Notes under the pieces: generated by a model
What the model saw: the letters and a program-made list of their open reading frames with translations, nothing else
What the model was told of the DNA's origin: nothing
Databases searched by the model: none
Part shown: positions 29,801 through 37,265 of the stretch, one piece after another
Position numbering within the stretch: position 1 is the first letter of the stretch
Layout: each line of letters begins with the position of its first letter
Made by a program: the position numbers and the translations under genes
Origin: Microvirga solisilvae
Lineage (GTDB): Bacteria; Pseudomonadota; Alphaproteobacteria; Rhizobiales; Beijerinckiaceae
Length of the DNA: 64,000 nucleotides
Assembly (NCBI RefSeq): GCF_022808595.1
Contig: NZ_JAKUCN010000004.1
Location: forward strand, 248,001-312,000
Direction: 5' to 3'

Positions 29801-30420
29801 CCGATGGGAAGCCGGAGGCCATCATCGGTGCGGAGTTGGGACGGGCGGCGCTATCTGCGCAAACAGTCACAACGTCGGCGGCTCTCGTCGGCGGATCGCT
29901 GCGTCTCTCGCCCTTCGTCATCGATAGCGGGGCTTCTACATGGCAGGGCGCCGTGACCTTCGATCTCAACACGCTCGCCCTCGAGGCGCGCGGTTCTCTG
30001 GTTGCGAAGACGTCGCCTGCCGGATGGACCGGCGCTCCTCCTTCCATCGGGCTCAACTGGCGCGGCTCGGTTGCCAATCCGGTGCGTGACGTGGATGCGG
30101 GGCCGTTCCGCAACGGGCTTGCTGCCATCGTGCTCAAGCGCGAGCTTGAAAAGATCGAAGCCTTCGAGCGTGCCGCTGCAGAGCGTCAGCGACAGATCCA
30201 GGCGCAGCAGGAAGCCGAGCGGCAGCGCTTGAGGGCCCTTGCAGAGGAGGCTGCTCGTCAGACGAGAGCACAGGCTGAAGCTGACAAGGCCCGCCGTGAT
30301 GCAGAGCGTTTGCAATCCGAGCAACAGCAGCTGCCGGACGAAGAAGAGTCTGTGCCGCCGCTCAATCCGCCGGTCGAGATCCAGCCTGCGCCACCTGTGT
30401 TGAACGTGCCGGAACGCTAG
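26872..30420 (+). CDS. AsmA-family envelope protein
   Basis: A 1182-residue protein with one N-terminal membrane anchor (about residues 4-22) and a very long periplasmic part. The region after the anchor (WKDYRDTIDGMIARASG, RIVLDRLRLGG) is the AsmA N-terminal signature, and the second half has the AsmA-like C-terminal domain. AsmA-family proteins are thought to bridge the periplasm and move phospholipids to the outer membrane. The last ~75 residues form a Gln/Glu/Arg-rich coiled-coil tail ending in a proline-rich stretch. I use the TTG at 26872; a GGAGA lies about 10 bases before it. Confidence 0.85.
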   Translation: MRDILTIIAGIVILILAVAVAAPPLMDWKDYRDTIDGMIARASGTEAQTEGSISIRLLPEPRIVLDRLRLGGKTADSPILTADNVVAEIALTPLLRGEVRFTSTRIERADIQVPVSGKGDWRLPSDLVSGSGRSREWAIESLTVGQLLVTTRTVTTGHTNQAFAENVHIEGQKLIGPWRVEGTTTGVPFRLVTGELGEDKSVQVKLSGGGDIYPRFDIDSRLSLDEPTAGTTVPTVSGKAKVLFGPPAQIAAAGIPIPIAVETNFKTANGAVLLEGVSLEAGEGGASLRMTGEGSIGITDPRIALKLEGRRLDADSFILSSNGRDFGSRLKEWSLPPITVPIDLDLKIDSIGLGQEDLTNATMRLSLDHGKARVERFEFNAPGETRVAMEGQLGLTTQGGIEGKVALASNVSDRLARYLDRIKIHSPFLDVLDGRPVEVSSDIVFSNPVLSLNRMRVKIGDAVTTGNLRYTIPGTDERGKVEAQVAIQNLNLDQLPQLSSVFEATQNVDVGFILEARGVSAGKSSATGRITARILSDGSSLLVESLDIVDLAGANARVSGRIAPDGSGSITGKVTAQRAAPLIDLIGSVWVGGVSKLVPYFVREGALNVQVGTERVAPPAGSTEVRLRTMVKGTATGGSIEGSVDAVDGRTENLNLTLATDNTGAWVKRTNMAGLDRPSRIDLRGTRVGSGQFNVTFAGEVAGAQINTLRPFALSASDDVVDSGEAEFVTADVTPFLLLLGDGAGVNPPVPVNARVTLGRERDASRLDVMGQVANNAVQARLNVRSRSEIGGEISLDKLSLPWLTTALALNIPGDPNATAIWSNASFGQSGRLVSGGQVTFRVGTLDLGRGIQGTRASFTVEAQTDGISIRNLDTSIGPGRLTGSTTITRQGATATVVGEGAIDSVPLWALSGSSPIEAVLSGNLKFGTAGESMSQLVAALGGAGDWKITKLRVPNADPSVFDRSLKRALAENEPLADGKPEAIIGAELGRAALSAQTVTTSAALVGGSLRLSPFVIDSGASTWQGAVTFDLNTLALEARGSLVAKTSPAGWTGAPPSIGLNWRGSVANPVRDVDAGPFRNGLAAIVLKRELEKIEAFERAAAERQRQIQAQQEAERQRLRALAEEAARQTRAQAEADKARRDAERLQSEQQQLPDEEESVPPLNPPVEIQPAPPVLNVPER

Positions 30421-30431
30421 ATTTTTTTCAG

Positions 30432-30653
30432 TCAGGCCACGCGGCCGCGTACATCCATCAGCACGAACACGCGGATGGCGGAAGAGAGGTTCTGCTCACC
30501 GCGCTCGGCGTCGATGCGTCCGATCAGTGCTTGAACGGAAATCGTCTCGCGCTCCGCGATGTCGCGCAGCAACTGCCAGAACGGTTCTTCGAGAGAAATG
30601 CTCGTGCGGTGACCGGCAATCGAGACGGAACGTTTGACGATGCCTGCGCCCAT
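30432..30653 (-). CDS. Ribbon-helix-helix domain protein
   Basis: Seventy-three residues with the pattern of the COG4321/RHH_4 family: KRSVSIAGHRTSISLEEPFW forms the beta strand and first helix, then the LLRDIAERETISVQALIGRID helix. Likely a small DNA-binding regulator. The ATG at 30653 overlaps the stop of the DUF4169 gene (TGATG), so the two are coupled. An extra TTG just before adds one residue and is not needed. Confidence 0.8.
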   Translation of the reverse strand: MGAGIVKRSVSIAGHRTSISLEEPFWQLLRDIAERETISVQALIGRIDAERGEQNLSSAIRVFVLMDVRGRVA

Positions 30654-30841
30654 CAAGATTTCTCGTCGTCGTCGCGCTTGTGAGCATCGATGCGGCGCTG
30701 CGCCAGCTCACGCTCGGCTTTGGTCAGTTCCTTCTCCGCCTTGGTGCGGCCGAAGGTGATGCGGTTCTGGTCGGCGCGGGCCTCCTTGTCGGCCCGCGCC
30801 TTGTTCTTGCGCGCCTGGCGCAGATTGATAATCTCTGCCAT
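30653..30841 (-). CDS. DUF4169 family protein
   Basis: Sixty-two residues, MAEIINLRQARKNKARADKE then a highly charged helical tail of Lys, Arg, Glu and Asp. This is the standard form of the DUF4169 family, common in Hyphomicrobiales and of unknown function. The longer frame reaching to 31240 is out of phase with fumC and is rejected. It lies 14 bases after fumC and overlaps the RHH gene, so fumC-DUF4169-RHH probably share a transcript. Confidence 0.82.
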   Translation of the reverse strand: MAEIINLRQARKNKARADKEARADQNRITFGRTKAEKELTKAERELAQRRIDAHKRDDDEKS

Positions 30842-30855
30842 GGCGCGTGTTCTTC

Positions 30856-32247
30856 TTACTCGCCCGGCTGAAGCATCGTCTCGGGACGAACGATGGCGTC
30901 GAAATCTTCCGACGAGACGCCCGCCTTGAGGGCTTCTTCCTTCAGCGTCGTGCCGTTCTTGTGAGCAGTCTTTGCAATGTAGGCCGCCTTGTCGTAGCCG
31001 ATGGTCGGCGCGAGCGCCGTCACGAGCATGAGGGAACGGCCCATCAGATCCTGCAGGCGCTCGCGGTTCGGCTCGATGCCGACGACGCAATTGTCCGTGA
31101 AGCTGATCGCGCCGTCCGCGAGCAGGCGGATCGATTGCAGAACCGCGTTCACGATCACCGGCTTGAACACGTTGAGCTCGAAATGGCCCTGGGAGCCTGC
31201 GAAGGTCACCGTGGTCTGGTTGCCGGCCACCTGGCAGCACAGCATGGTCATCGCTTCGGCCTGGGTGGGGTTCACCTTGCCGGGCATGATCGACGAGCCG
31301 GGCTCGTTCTCAGGCAGCGAGATTTCGCCGATGCCCGAGCGCGGGCCGGAGCCCATGAGGCGGATGTCGTTGGCGATCTTGAACAGGCCGGCGGAGAGTG
31401 CGGCCAGCGCACCGTGCGTGTAGACGAGCGCGTCGTTGGAGGCGAGCGCCTCGAACTTGTTGGCGGCCGAGGTGAAGGGAAGGGCGGTGAGCTCGACTAC
31501 CTTCGCGGCGAAGCGGTCGGCGAATTCCGGATGGGCGTTGAGGCCCGTGCCGACGGCGGTGCCGCCCTGGGCGAGCGCATAGATGCCGGGCAGCGTCTGC
31601 TCGATGCGGGCGATGCCGAGACGGACCTGCGCCGCATAGCCGGAGAATTCCTGGCCGAGGGTCACGGGCGTCGCATCCTGCAAGTGCGTGCGGCCGATCT
31701 TCACGATGTCCTTGAACTCTTCCTGCTTGGCTTCGAGCGCCTTCAGCAGGTGCTTGAGAGCCGGGATCAGGCGGGCATGAATCTCGCGCGCCACGGCGAT
31801 GTGCATGGCGGTCGGAAACACGTCGTTGGACGACTGGCCCATGTTCACGTGGTCGTTCGGGTGAACCGGCTTCTTGCTGCCGCGTTCGCCGCCGAGGCGC
31901 TCGATGGCGAGGTTCGAGAGCACCTCGTTCATGTTCATGTTCGACTGGGTGCCCGAACCGGTCTGGTAGACCACCAGCGGGAACTCGTCGTTGTGCTTGC
32001 CCTGCACCACGTCGGCGGCAGCGGCGGAGATGGCGTCGGCGAGCTTCCCGTCCAGCTTGCCCAGATCCTTGTTCACGAGGGCTGCGGCCTGCTTCACGAT
32101 GGCTAGCGCATGAACGAGGGGGAGCGGCATCTTGTCCGTGCCGATCTTGAAGTTCTGGAGCGAACGCTGCGTCTGGGCGCCCCAGAGCTTGTCGGCGGGA
32201 ACTTCGATAGGGCCGAAGGTATCTGTTTCGGTACGGGTCGAGGACAT
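30856..32247 (-). CDS. fumC: Class II fumarate hydratase
   Basis: TCA-cycle enzyme converting fumarate to L-malate, oxygen-stable and metal-free. The 463 residues include [11 protein letters not shown] near the N-terminus, the catalytic His region [16 protein letters not shown], and the family signature [13 protein letters not shown]. The ribosome site (AAAGAGGTGAG) lies directly before ATG 32247, so the upstream TTG at 32262 is not the start. Divergent from the P450 gene. Confidence 0.96.
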   Translation of the reverse strand: MSSTRTETDTFGPIEVPADKLWGAQTQRSLQNFKIGTDKMPLPLVHALAIVKQAAALVNKDLGKLDGKLADAISAAAADVVQGKHNDEFPLVVYQTGSGTQSNMNMNEVLSNLAIERLGGERGSKKPVHPNDHVNMGQSSNDVFPTAMHIAVAREIHARLIPALKHLLKALEAKQEEFKDIVKIGRTHLQDATPVTLGQEFSGYAAQVRLGIARIEQTLPGIYALAQGGTAVGTGLNAHPEFADRFAAKVVELTALPFTSAANKFEALASNDALVYTHGALAALSAGLFKIANDIRLMGSGPRSGIGEISLPENEPGSSIMPGKVNPTQAEAMTMLCCQVAGNQTTVTFAGSQGHFELNVFKPVIVNAVLQSIRLLADGAISFTDNCVVGIEPNRERLQDLMGRSLMLVTALAPTIGYDKAAYIAKTAHKNGTTLKEEALKAGVSSEDFDAIVRPETMLQPGE

Positions 32248-32336
32248 GCTCACCTCTTTCAATGGAGTTGCGTGTTCTTATCTCAAACTGGGGCTCCCGC
32301 AACAGCGAACGCCGCATGACGGCCTTGTAAATTCGG

Positions 32337-33749
32337 ATGACCGACACACTCGACCCACCGCTTTTCCGCCCGCCCGCTCCGAAACCGCTTCAGGAGCCGC
32401 CGGGGCTCCTCGGCTTCCTGCTGGCCGTGCGCCGGAACCCGCTCACGACCTGGACGGAGCGGCATTTCAATGAGCGCATCATCTCGGGCAGCGGGGCCTT
32501 GGGGCGGATCACCGTGGTCAACGACCCGGAGGTGATCCGCCATATCCTGGTCGACAATGCCGCCAATTACCGGAAGGACGACCTTCAGCTCCGGGTTCTG
32601 GCTCCAGGTCTCGGGCGCGGGCTGCTGACGGCGGAAGGCGAGGAGTGGAAGCTCCAGCGCCGGACCATCGCTCCCCTGTTTCCACCCCGCGTGGTGGCAG
32701 GCTTCTTCCCAGCCATGACCGAATCGGCCGAGCGGCTCGTGCGCCGCTGGCAGAGGCGGCCGGAGGGCAGGGAGGTCGATATTTCCCTGGAAATGACCCG
32801 CGTGACCCTCGACGTGTTGGAGCGGACGATCTTCTCCAAGGGCGTCGCCCGCGACCCGGACGCCCTGGGCCGCGCCATCACCCGCTATTTCGAGGGACTG
32901 GGACGCATCGACCCCGTGGACATTTTCGGCCTGCCGGATTGGGTGCCGCGCATCGGCCGGTGGCGGGCCAAGCCCGCGATCCGCTTCTTCGAGGAACTGG
33001 TGAGCGAGCTGATCCAGAGCCGTAAAGCCTTGCTGGAGCGGGGTGAGACCGTGCCGCGCGACCTGCTGACCCTGCTGCTCGAGGCTGCCGACCCAGAAAC
33101 GGGCAAGGGCCTCAGCGATACCGAGGTCGGCGCCAATATCGTCACCTTTATCGGCGCCGGGCACGAGACCACGGCCAATGCCTTGTCCTGGTCGATCTAT
33201 CTGATCTCGCAGGACGAACGCGTTCGGTCTCGCATCGAGGCCGAGGTAGATGAGGTTCTGGGTGATGGTCCCGTCGAGCCGCAGCATCTGGACCGGCTCG
33301 TCTATACCCGTGCCGTGCTGGATGAGGCCATGCGGCTTTATCCGCCGGCACCGTTCTTGAGCCGCGCGGCCATCGCCGATGACCGGATCGGAGATATCAC
33401 CATCGAGGCGGGCACGGTGGTGACCATCGCGCCTTATGTGCTCCACCGTCATCGCACCCTGTGGGACGAGCCTGATGCTTTCAGGCCTGAGCGCTTCCTG
33501 CCGGGCGAGAAGGAGACAATCGACAGGTTTGCTTATCTCCCGTTCGGTGCGGGACCGCGCGTCTGCATCGGCGCGACCTTCGCGCTTCAGGAAGCCGTGA
33601 TCGTGCTCGCCACCATCGTGCGGTCGGTGCGGCTCGATTTGAAGGAAGGGCACAAGGTCACGCCGCTCCACCGCATCACGCTGAGGCCTCGGGAGGGCCT
33701 GCCGATGCGGCTGACCTATCGGCGGACCGGCATATCGGATTCCCATTGA
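32337..33749 (+). CDS. Cytochrome P450
   Basis: Heme-thiolate monooxygenase, 470 residues, soluble. The I-helix oxygen-activation motif is IGAGHETTAN, the K-helix ExxR is in LDEAMRLYPP, and the heme-ligand loop is FGAGPRVCIGATFA, with Cys410 as axial ligand. The overall form resembles bacterial CYP102-like or CYP110-like P450s that oxidise fatty acids or hydrocarbons. No ferredoxin or reductase is adjacent, so its electron donor must be encoded elsewhere. Divergent from fumC, 90 bases apart. Confidence 0.93.
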   Translation: MTDTLDPPLFRPPAPKPLQEPPGLLGFLLAVRRNPLTTWTERHFNERIISGSGALGRITVVNDPEVIRHILVDNAANYRKDDLQLRVLAPGLGRGLLTAEGEEWKLQRRTIAPLFPPRVVAGFFPAMTESAERLVRRWQRRPEGREVDISLEMTRVTLDVLERTIFSKGVARDPDALGRAITRYFEGLGRIDPVDIFGLPDWVPRIGRWRAKPAIRFFEELVSELIQSRKALLERGETVPRDLLTLLLEAADPETGKGLSDTEVGANIVTFIGAGHETTANALSWSIYLISQDERVRSRIEAEVDEVLGDGPVEPQHLDRLVYTRAVLDEAMRLYPPAPFLSRAAIADDRIGDITIEAGTVVTIAPYVLHRHRTLWDEPDAFRPERFLPGEKETIDRFAYLPFGAGPRVCIGATFALQEAVIVLATIVRSVRLDLKEGHKVTPLHRITLRPREGLPMRLTYRRTGISDSH

Positions 33750-34364
33750 GGCCAGTAGCCGTAGGGACGGCTGCGATTGTCAAAGAGCGAGCGGGCAAAG
33801 GCATGGGGGAATGACCTCGCGAGCGTGTGGCTCCGAGGGTGTGGGGTGAGGGAGACGCGAGAGGTCGTCCGGTTCGCTTGTGAGAGGGAGAAGAACCTGA
33901 CGGCCCCTCGCGCACGGTTCTTTTAGGCGTTCATCGTGTCTTGCAACGATGGGCCTCCCGGCCCGGCTTGCGAGACCGAACCGGGACCGTTCCCGGCTCC
34001 GACACATGCGACGCCTCGCGAGCGCGCCCCTCATCGAGCCAGGACACCAACACATATAGCCAAGGTTAGGACCAAAGTCAAGAACAAAAGTGGAACATGC
34101 CTCATCGGGCGTCATCCCGGACGGCGCAGCCGTGTCGGGATCGTGAGCAGGATAAGGCGCTGGAATACCTGTCCCGGGCGGGAGAGGTCGACGCGCGTCA
34201 GCGCGGCGGGTGAGGGCATGGCCTCTCAGGGTATGGCATTCCCTCACCCCTGCCCCTCTCCCACTCGGGAGAGGGGAAACCAACGCCATACGCGTCATGC
34301 AATCCCGGCTTGGCTGTGCAGCCCCGGGAGGACGAAAACGGTGATCGTGATTGTTGAGGTTGCG
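33750..34364. other. Non-coding, repeat-rich gap between P450 and sspB
   Basis: About 615 bases with no convincing gene. It contains a hairpin with AAGAACC/GGTTCTT arms (33891-33897 and 33916-33922), two short stretches in the style TCATCCCGGAC...GTCGGGATC (about 34111-34143) and CAATCCCGG...CCCGGGAGGAC (about 34301-34333), and one copy of the repeat described at 34236-34281. Open frames here are compositional shadows. Confidence 0.6.
34236..34281 (+). repeat. Short palindromic repeat, copy A
   Basis: GGCATTCCCTCACCCC followed by a hairpin of CCCCTCTCCC and GGGAGAGGGG arms around a short loop. The same unit occurs at 47222-47267 (opposite orientation) and, diverged, at 47623-47662. This is a REP-like dispersed intergenic repeat. 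Confidence 0.7.
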
Positions 34365-34967
34365 TCAGTTCTTCTTGCGAAACGCATCGAGGCTGACGAC
34401 CTCGGCGGTGCCGGCTGTGTTCGCTTCCGCCTCTTCGGGCTTGGAAACGGGCACTTCCTCGTTCTTGGAAGCAGGAGCCTTCTCGGGAGCAGGCTTCTTC
34501 TCCGCAGCCGGGGCAGCCTTGCGCGGCTGCTTCAGTTCAACCGGCTCGGAGGGGCGCATGGGCTGCGGCGCGGGCGGAGCTTCCTCGATCTCGTCTTCCT
34601 CCTCCTCGTCCTGACCGTCGAACTTGAGGCCGAACTGCACGGAGGGGTCGAAGAAGCCGGTGAGCGCATCGAAGGGAATGAGCAGCCGCTCGGGAACGCC
34701 GGAGAAGGAGAGACCCACCTCGAAGGTGTGCTCGGTGACGTTCATATCCCAGAACTGGTGCTGGAGAACGATGGTCATCTCCTGAGGATATTTGTCGCGC
34801 AGGCGATTCGAGAGGCGAACGCCGGGGAAATCCGTCTGGAAGGAGATGTAGAAGTGGTGCTCTCCCGGGAGGCCGTCCTTGCCAGCATCGATCAGCACTT
34901 TGCGCACGACGCCTTTCAGCGCGTCCTGCACCAGAAGATCGTAGCGGATCAAGTCTTTGCCGGCCAT
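34365..34967 (-). CDS. sspB: SspB-type ClpXP adaptor
   Basis: Adaptor that binds tmRNA-tagged (ssrA) proteins and hands them to the ClpXP protease. The first ~125 residues (GKDLIRYDLLVQDALKGVV, HFYISFQTDFPGVRLS) match alphaproteobacterial SspB. The remaining ~75 residues are a Glu/Pro/Lys/Ala-rich flexible tail ending EVVSLDAFRKKN, which corresponds to the ClpX-binding tail. ATG 34967 follows an AAGG site; the upstream TTG 34973 is rejected. The tmRNA gene lies immediately upstream on the same strand. Confidence 0.93.
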   Translation of the reverse strand: MAGKDLIRYDLLVQDALKGVVRKVLIDAGKDGLPGEHHFYISFQTDFPGVRLSNRLRDKYPQEMTIVLQHQFWDMNVTEHTFEVGLSFSGVPERLLIPFDALTGFFDPSVQFGLKFDGQDEEEEDEIEEAPPAPQPMRPSEPVELKQPRKAAPAAEKKPAPEKAPASKNEEVPVSKPEEAEANTAGTAEVVSLDAFRKKN

Positions 34968-34994
34968 AGGCAACCCTTCTTCAGAAATAGAAGT

Positions 34995-35311
34995 GGAGGC
35001 TTCTGTTGCCAGGTGCCTCCGAACCCCGCCTAACGGTGCTACCCGCTAGGGCTTTGAGTCGGTGTTAGGGACCGCTTACGCAGCCACTGCAACCGGAGCA
35101 TAGTTGTCGTTGGCAACTATAAAAAGGCCCGATATCGGCGGAACCATGCCGAGCGAAAGTCTACCCTTTACGCCCTCGTCGATCCTATTTCGCCCCCGCC
35201 GAAACCCAAGATTTGCCTGGGCTTTGGTGGAGGCGCCGGGTACCGCCCCCGGGTCCGATGGGTTTATTCCGATAGCCGTTTATCGCCATAGCCGGTCTTG
35301 CGACCGGCATC
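34995..35311 (-). ncRNA. ssrA: Circularly permuted two-piece tmRNA (ssrA)
   Basis: tmRNA rescues stalled ribosomes and adds a degradation tag. On the minus strand the acceptor piece comes first (about 35311-35225): a 5-bp T-stem (CCGGG, 7-base loop, CCCGG), then CGCCTCC-ACCA, so CCA is encoded. An intervening segment (about 35224-35198) separates it from the coding piece, which starts GGGGGCG at 35197. These ends pair as a 7-bp acceptor stem with a G3-U70 pair, the alanine identity element. The tag frame is 35114-35076, encoding ANDNYAPVAVAA and TAA. A helix at 34995-35020 marks the approximate 3' end. Ends of the mature pieces are estimates. Confidence 0.92.
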
Positions 35312-35314
35312 CCC

Positions 35315-35343
35315 AATATAGGTGGCGGAATTCGAATTTGAAA
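35315..35343 (-). promoter_or_regulatory. Sigma-70 type promoter of ssrA
   Basis: On the minus strand, TTTCAA (35343-35338), a 17-base spacer, and TATATT (35320-35315), five of six bases matching TATAAT. The transcript would begin at about 35311-35308, right at the start of the acceptor piece. Confidence 0.6.
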
Positions 35344-35424
35344 GAGCGGGGATAACCTCATGCTGGGTTAATTCCGACTCGGAGCGGGGGAGGTGGTGTC
35401 CTATATTCAGGTTAGGAGCACCCC

Positions 35425-36219
35425 ATGCACGCCTATCACGATCTTCTTCGCCGCATCATGGATGAGGGCGTCCGCAAGGACGACCGGACCGGGACCGGGA
35501 CGATTTCCGTCTTCGGCCATCAGATGCGTTTCGATCTGAGCGAGGGCTTCCCGCTCGTCACCACGAAGAAACTGCACCTGCGCTCGATCATTCACGAGCT
35601 GCTCTGGTTCCTGAAGGGCGACACCAACATCCGCTATCTGCAGGAAAACGGCGTCACCATCTGGGACGAGTGGGCGGACGAGAACGGTGATCTCGGCCCC
35701 GTCTATGGCAAGCAGTGGCGCTCCTGGGCGAAGCCCGACGGCGGAACCGTCGACCAGATCAAGTGGGTGCTCGACGAGATCAAGCGCAATCCGGATTCCC
35801 GTCGTCTCATCGTCTCAGCCTGGAACCCGGCGGAGCTCGACAAGATGGCGCTCGCGCCCTGCCATTGCCTGTTCCAGTTCTATGTCGCGGAAGGGCGGTT
35901 GTCCTGCCAGCTTTATCAGCGCTCGGCAGACGTGTTTCTCGGCGTGCCGTTCAACATCGCGTCCTACGCGCTGCTCACGCATATGATGGCGCAGGCAACG
36001 GGCCTGCAGCCGGGCGATTTCGTGCATTCCTTCGGTGATGCGCATCTCTACATGAACCATCTGGAGCAGACGCGCCTGCAGCTCTCGCGCGAACCGCGCG
36101 CTTTGCCGAAGCTGCGCTTGAATCCTGCGGTGCGGTCGCTGTTCGACTTCACCTTCGATGACATCGCCATCGAGGATTACGATCCCCATCCCGCCATCAA
36201 GGCGCCCGTTGCGGTCTGA
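35425..36219 (+). CDS. thyA: Thymidylate synthase
   Basis: Converts dUMP to dTMP using methylene-tetrahydrofolate. The 264-residue length equals E. coli ThyA and the catalytic Cys is at the same position, C146 in [28 protein letters not shown], the dUMP-binding [17 protein letters not shown] and GDAHLYMNH are all conserved. A short gene (DUF2293) and folA follow, giving a thymidylate/folate group. Confidence 0.97.
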   Translation: MHAYHDLLRRIMDEGVRKDDRTGTGTISVFGHQMRFDLSEGFPLVTTKKLHLRSIIHELLWFLKGDTNIRYLQENGVTIWDEWADENGDLGPVYGKQWRSWAKPDGGTVDQIKWVLDEIKRNPDSRRLIVSAWNPAELDKMALAPCHCLFQFYVAEGRLSCQLYQRSADVFLGVPFNIASYALLTHMMAQATGLQPGDFVHSFGDAHLYMNHLEQTRLQLSREPRALPKLRLNPAVRSLFDFTFDDIAIEDYDPHPAIKAPVAV

Positions 36220-36224
36220 GGTTG

Positions 36225-36530
36225 ATGAACAGGCGCGAGGCTATTCAAAGCGCCGTCCGGGTTCTGGCTCCGCGAATCCCGAAGCACGAGTTCGAGTCCG
36301 TGACGGATCACGCATTGGGCAGCCGCGGTCTTCACACCGCCTCGCCGGAAACAGCGGCGTGGCTGTCGATTACCGCCTACATCCGCCACAGGCTGACCGA
36401 TTACGACAATCTTCTCGATGAAGGCTACGATGTGGAGAGCGCCCGCTTCTTCGTGCTCGACGACATGAATGCCATTCTCGAGGAATGGGGTTCTCCGCGC
36501 CGTGTTCTGGCAGAGGATGAGGCGGAGTGA
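36225..36530 (+). CDS. DUF2293-like protein
   Basis: 101 residues, no signal peptide. The region SVTDHALGSRGLHTASPETA followed by WLSITAYIRHRLTDYDNLL resembles DUF2293 proteins, whose function is unknown. Start ATG 36225 lies five bases after the thyA stop; a TTG three bases earlier adds one residue. Tight spacing suggests cotranscription with thyA and folA. Family assignment is from memory of the pattern. Confidence 0.6.
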   Translation: MNRREAIQSAVRVLAPRIPKHEFESVTDHALGSRGLHTASPETAAWLSITAYIRHRLTDYDNLLDEGYDVESARFFVLDDMNAILEEWGSPRRVLAEDEAE

Positions 36531-36616
36531 GTCTGAGCAGGTTCTCCAGCATCACATCATATTTCTTCGTGCAGCGCGTCACCGGCGATGCGCTTTACAA
36601 ACTTGCGGAGGCCTAA
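36527..36616 (+). CDS. Possible 29-residue ORF between DUF2293 and folA
   Basis: GTG 36527 overlaps the DUF2293 stop (GTGA) and the frame runs to TAA 36614-36616, directly before the folA GTG. It would encode MSLSRFSSITSYFFVQRVTG and nine more residues. It fills the 86-base gap exactly and contains the folA ribosome site. It may be chance: an open frame this short is common in GC-rich DNA. Confidence 0.2.
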   Translation: MSLSRFSSITSYFFVQRVTGDALYKLAEA

Positions 36617-37129
36617 GTGGCGTATCCTCTCATTCTCGTGGTCGCTGCGGCGGAAAACGGCGTCATCGGGCGCGACAATCAATTGCTCTGGCGGATCAGA
36701 ACCGACCTGAAGCGCTTTCGTGATCTCACCATGGCCAAGCCGATGATCATGGGACGCAAGACCTTTGAATCGATCGGCAAGCCGTTGCCGGGGCGCGAGA
36801 CCATCGTGCTGACACGCGATGAAGGTTTCTCCGCGCCGGGCACCCATGTGGTACATTCCTGGGACGAAGCTGTTGCGAAGGGCGAGGAGCTTGCCCGCGC
36901 CATGGGAGCCGATGCCGTCGCCGTCGTGGGTGGTGCGGAAATCTATAAGATCGCCCTGTCGCATGTGCAGATGATCTACCTCACCGAAGTCGCTGCCGCA
37001 CCGGAAGGGGATGCCTTCTTCCCGCCTGTGGATCGCGCAGAATTCCGAGAAACGGCACGAATTTCTCATCCTAAAGGCCCGGATGACGAGCATCCGTTTA
37101 CCTTTATCGATCTTGTGAGGCGTTCCTGA
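36617..37129 (+). CDS. folA: Dihydrofolate reductase
   Basis: NADPH-dependent reduction of dihydrofolate to tetrahydrofolate, replenishing the folate oxidised by ThyA. 170 residues, GTG start preceded by GGAGG six bases upstream. Motifs: VVAAAENGVIGRDNQLLWRI at the N-terminus, MGRKTFESIGKPLPGRETIVL in the middle, and VVGGAEIYKIAL near the end, all typical DHFR. It follows thyA by about 400 bases. Confidence 0.96.
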   Translation: MAYPLILVVAAAENGVIGRDNQLLWRIRTDLKRFRDLTMAKPMIMGRKTFESIGKPLPGRETIVLTRDEGFSAPGTHVVHSWDEAVAKGEELARAMGADAVAVVGGAEIYKIALSHVQMIYLTEVAAAPEGDAFFPPVDRAEFRETARISHPKGPDDEHPFTFIDLVRRS

Positions 37130-37265
37130 GCGATGCCAAGGTTGACGAACGGCTCTTGAATCCCCAATTCGCAGGCTTGACAGGCGGAAAAGGGAAAATC
37201 CAAAACCGTCTTTAAATTCCCATCGGCCTTCCAGCCGGTCTTTGCAGAGTGAGGAAAGACGTCCT

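Noticed and set aside
33780..34298. Open frames on both strands in the gap between P450 and sspB
   Set aside because: Their translations are dominated by Arg and Pro and are mostly encoded by repeat units; no domain is recognisable and no good ribosome site is present.
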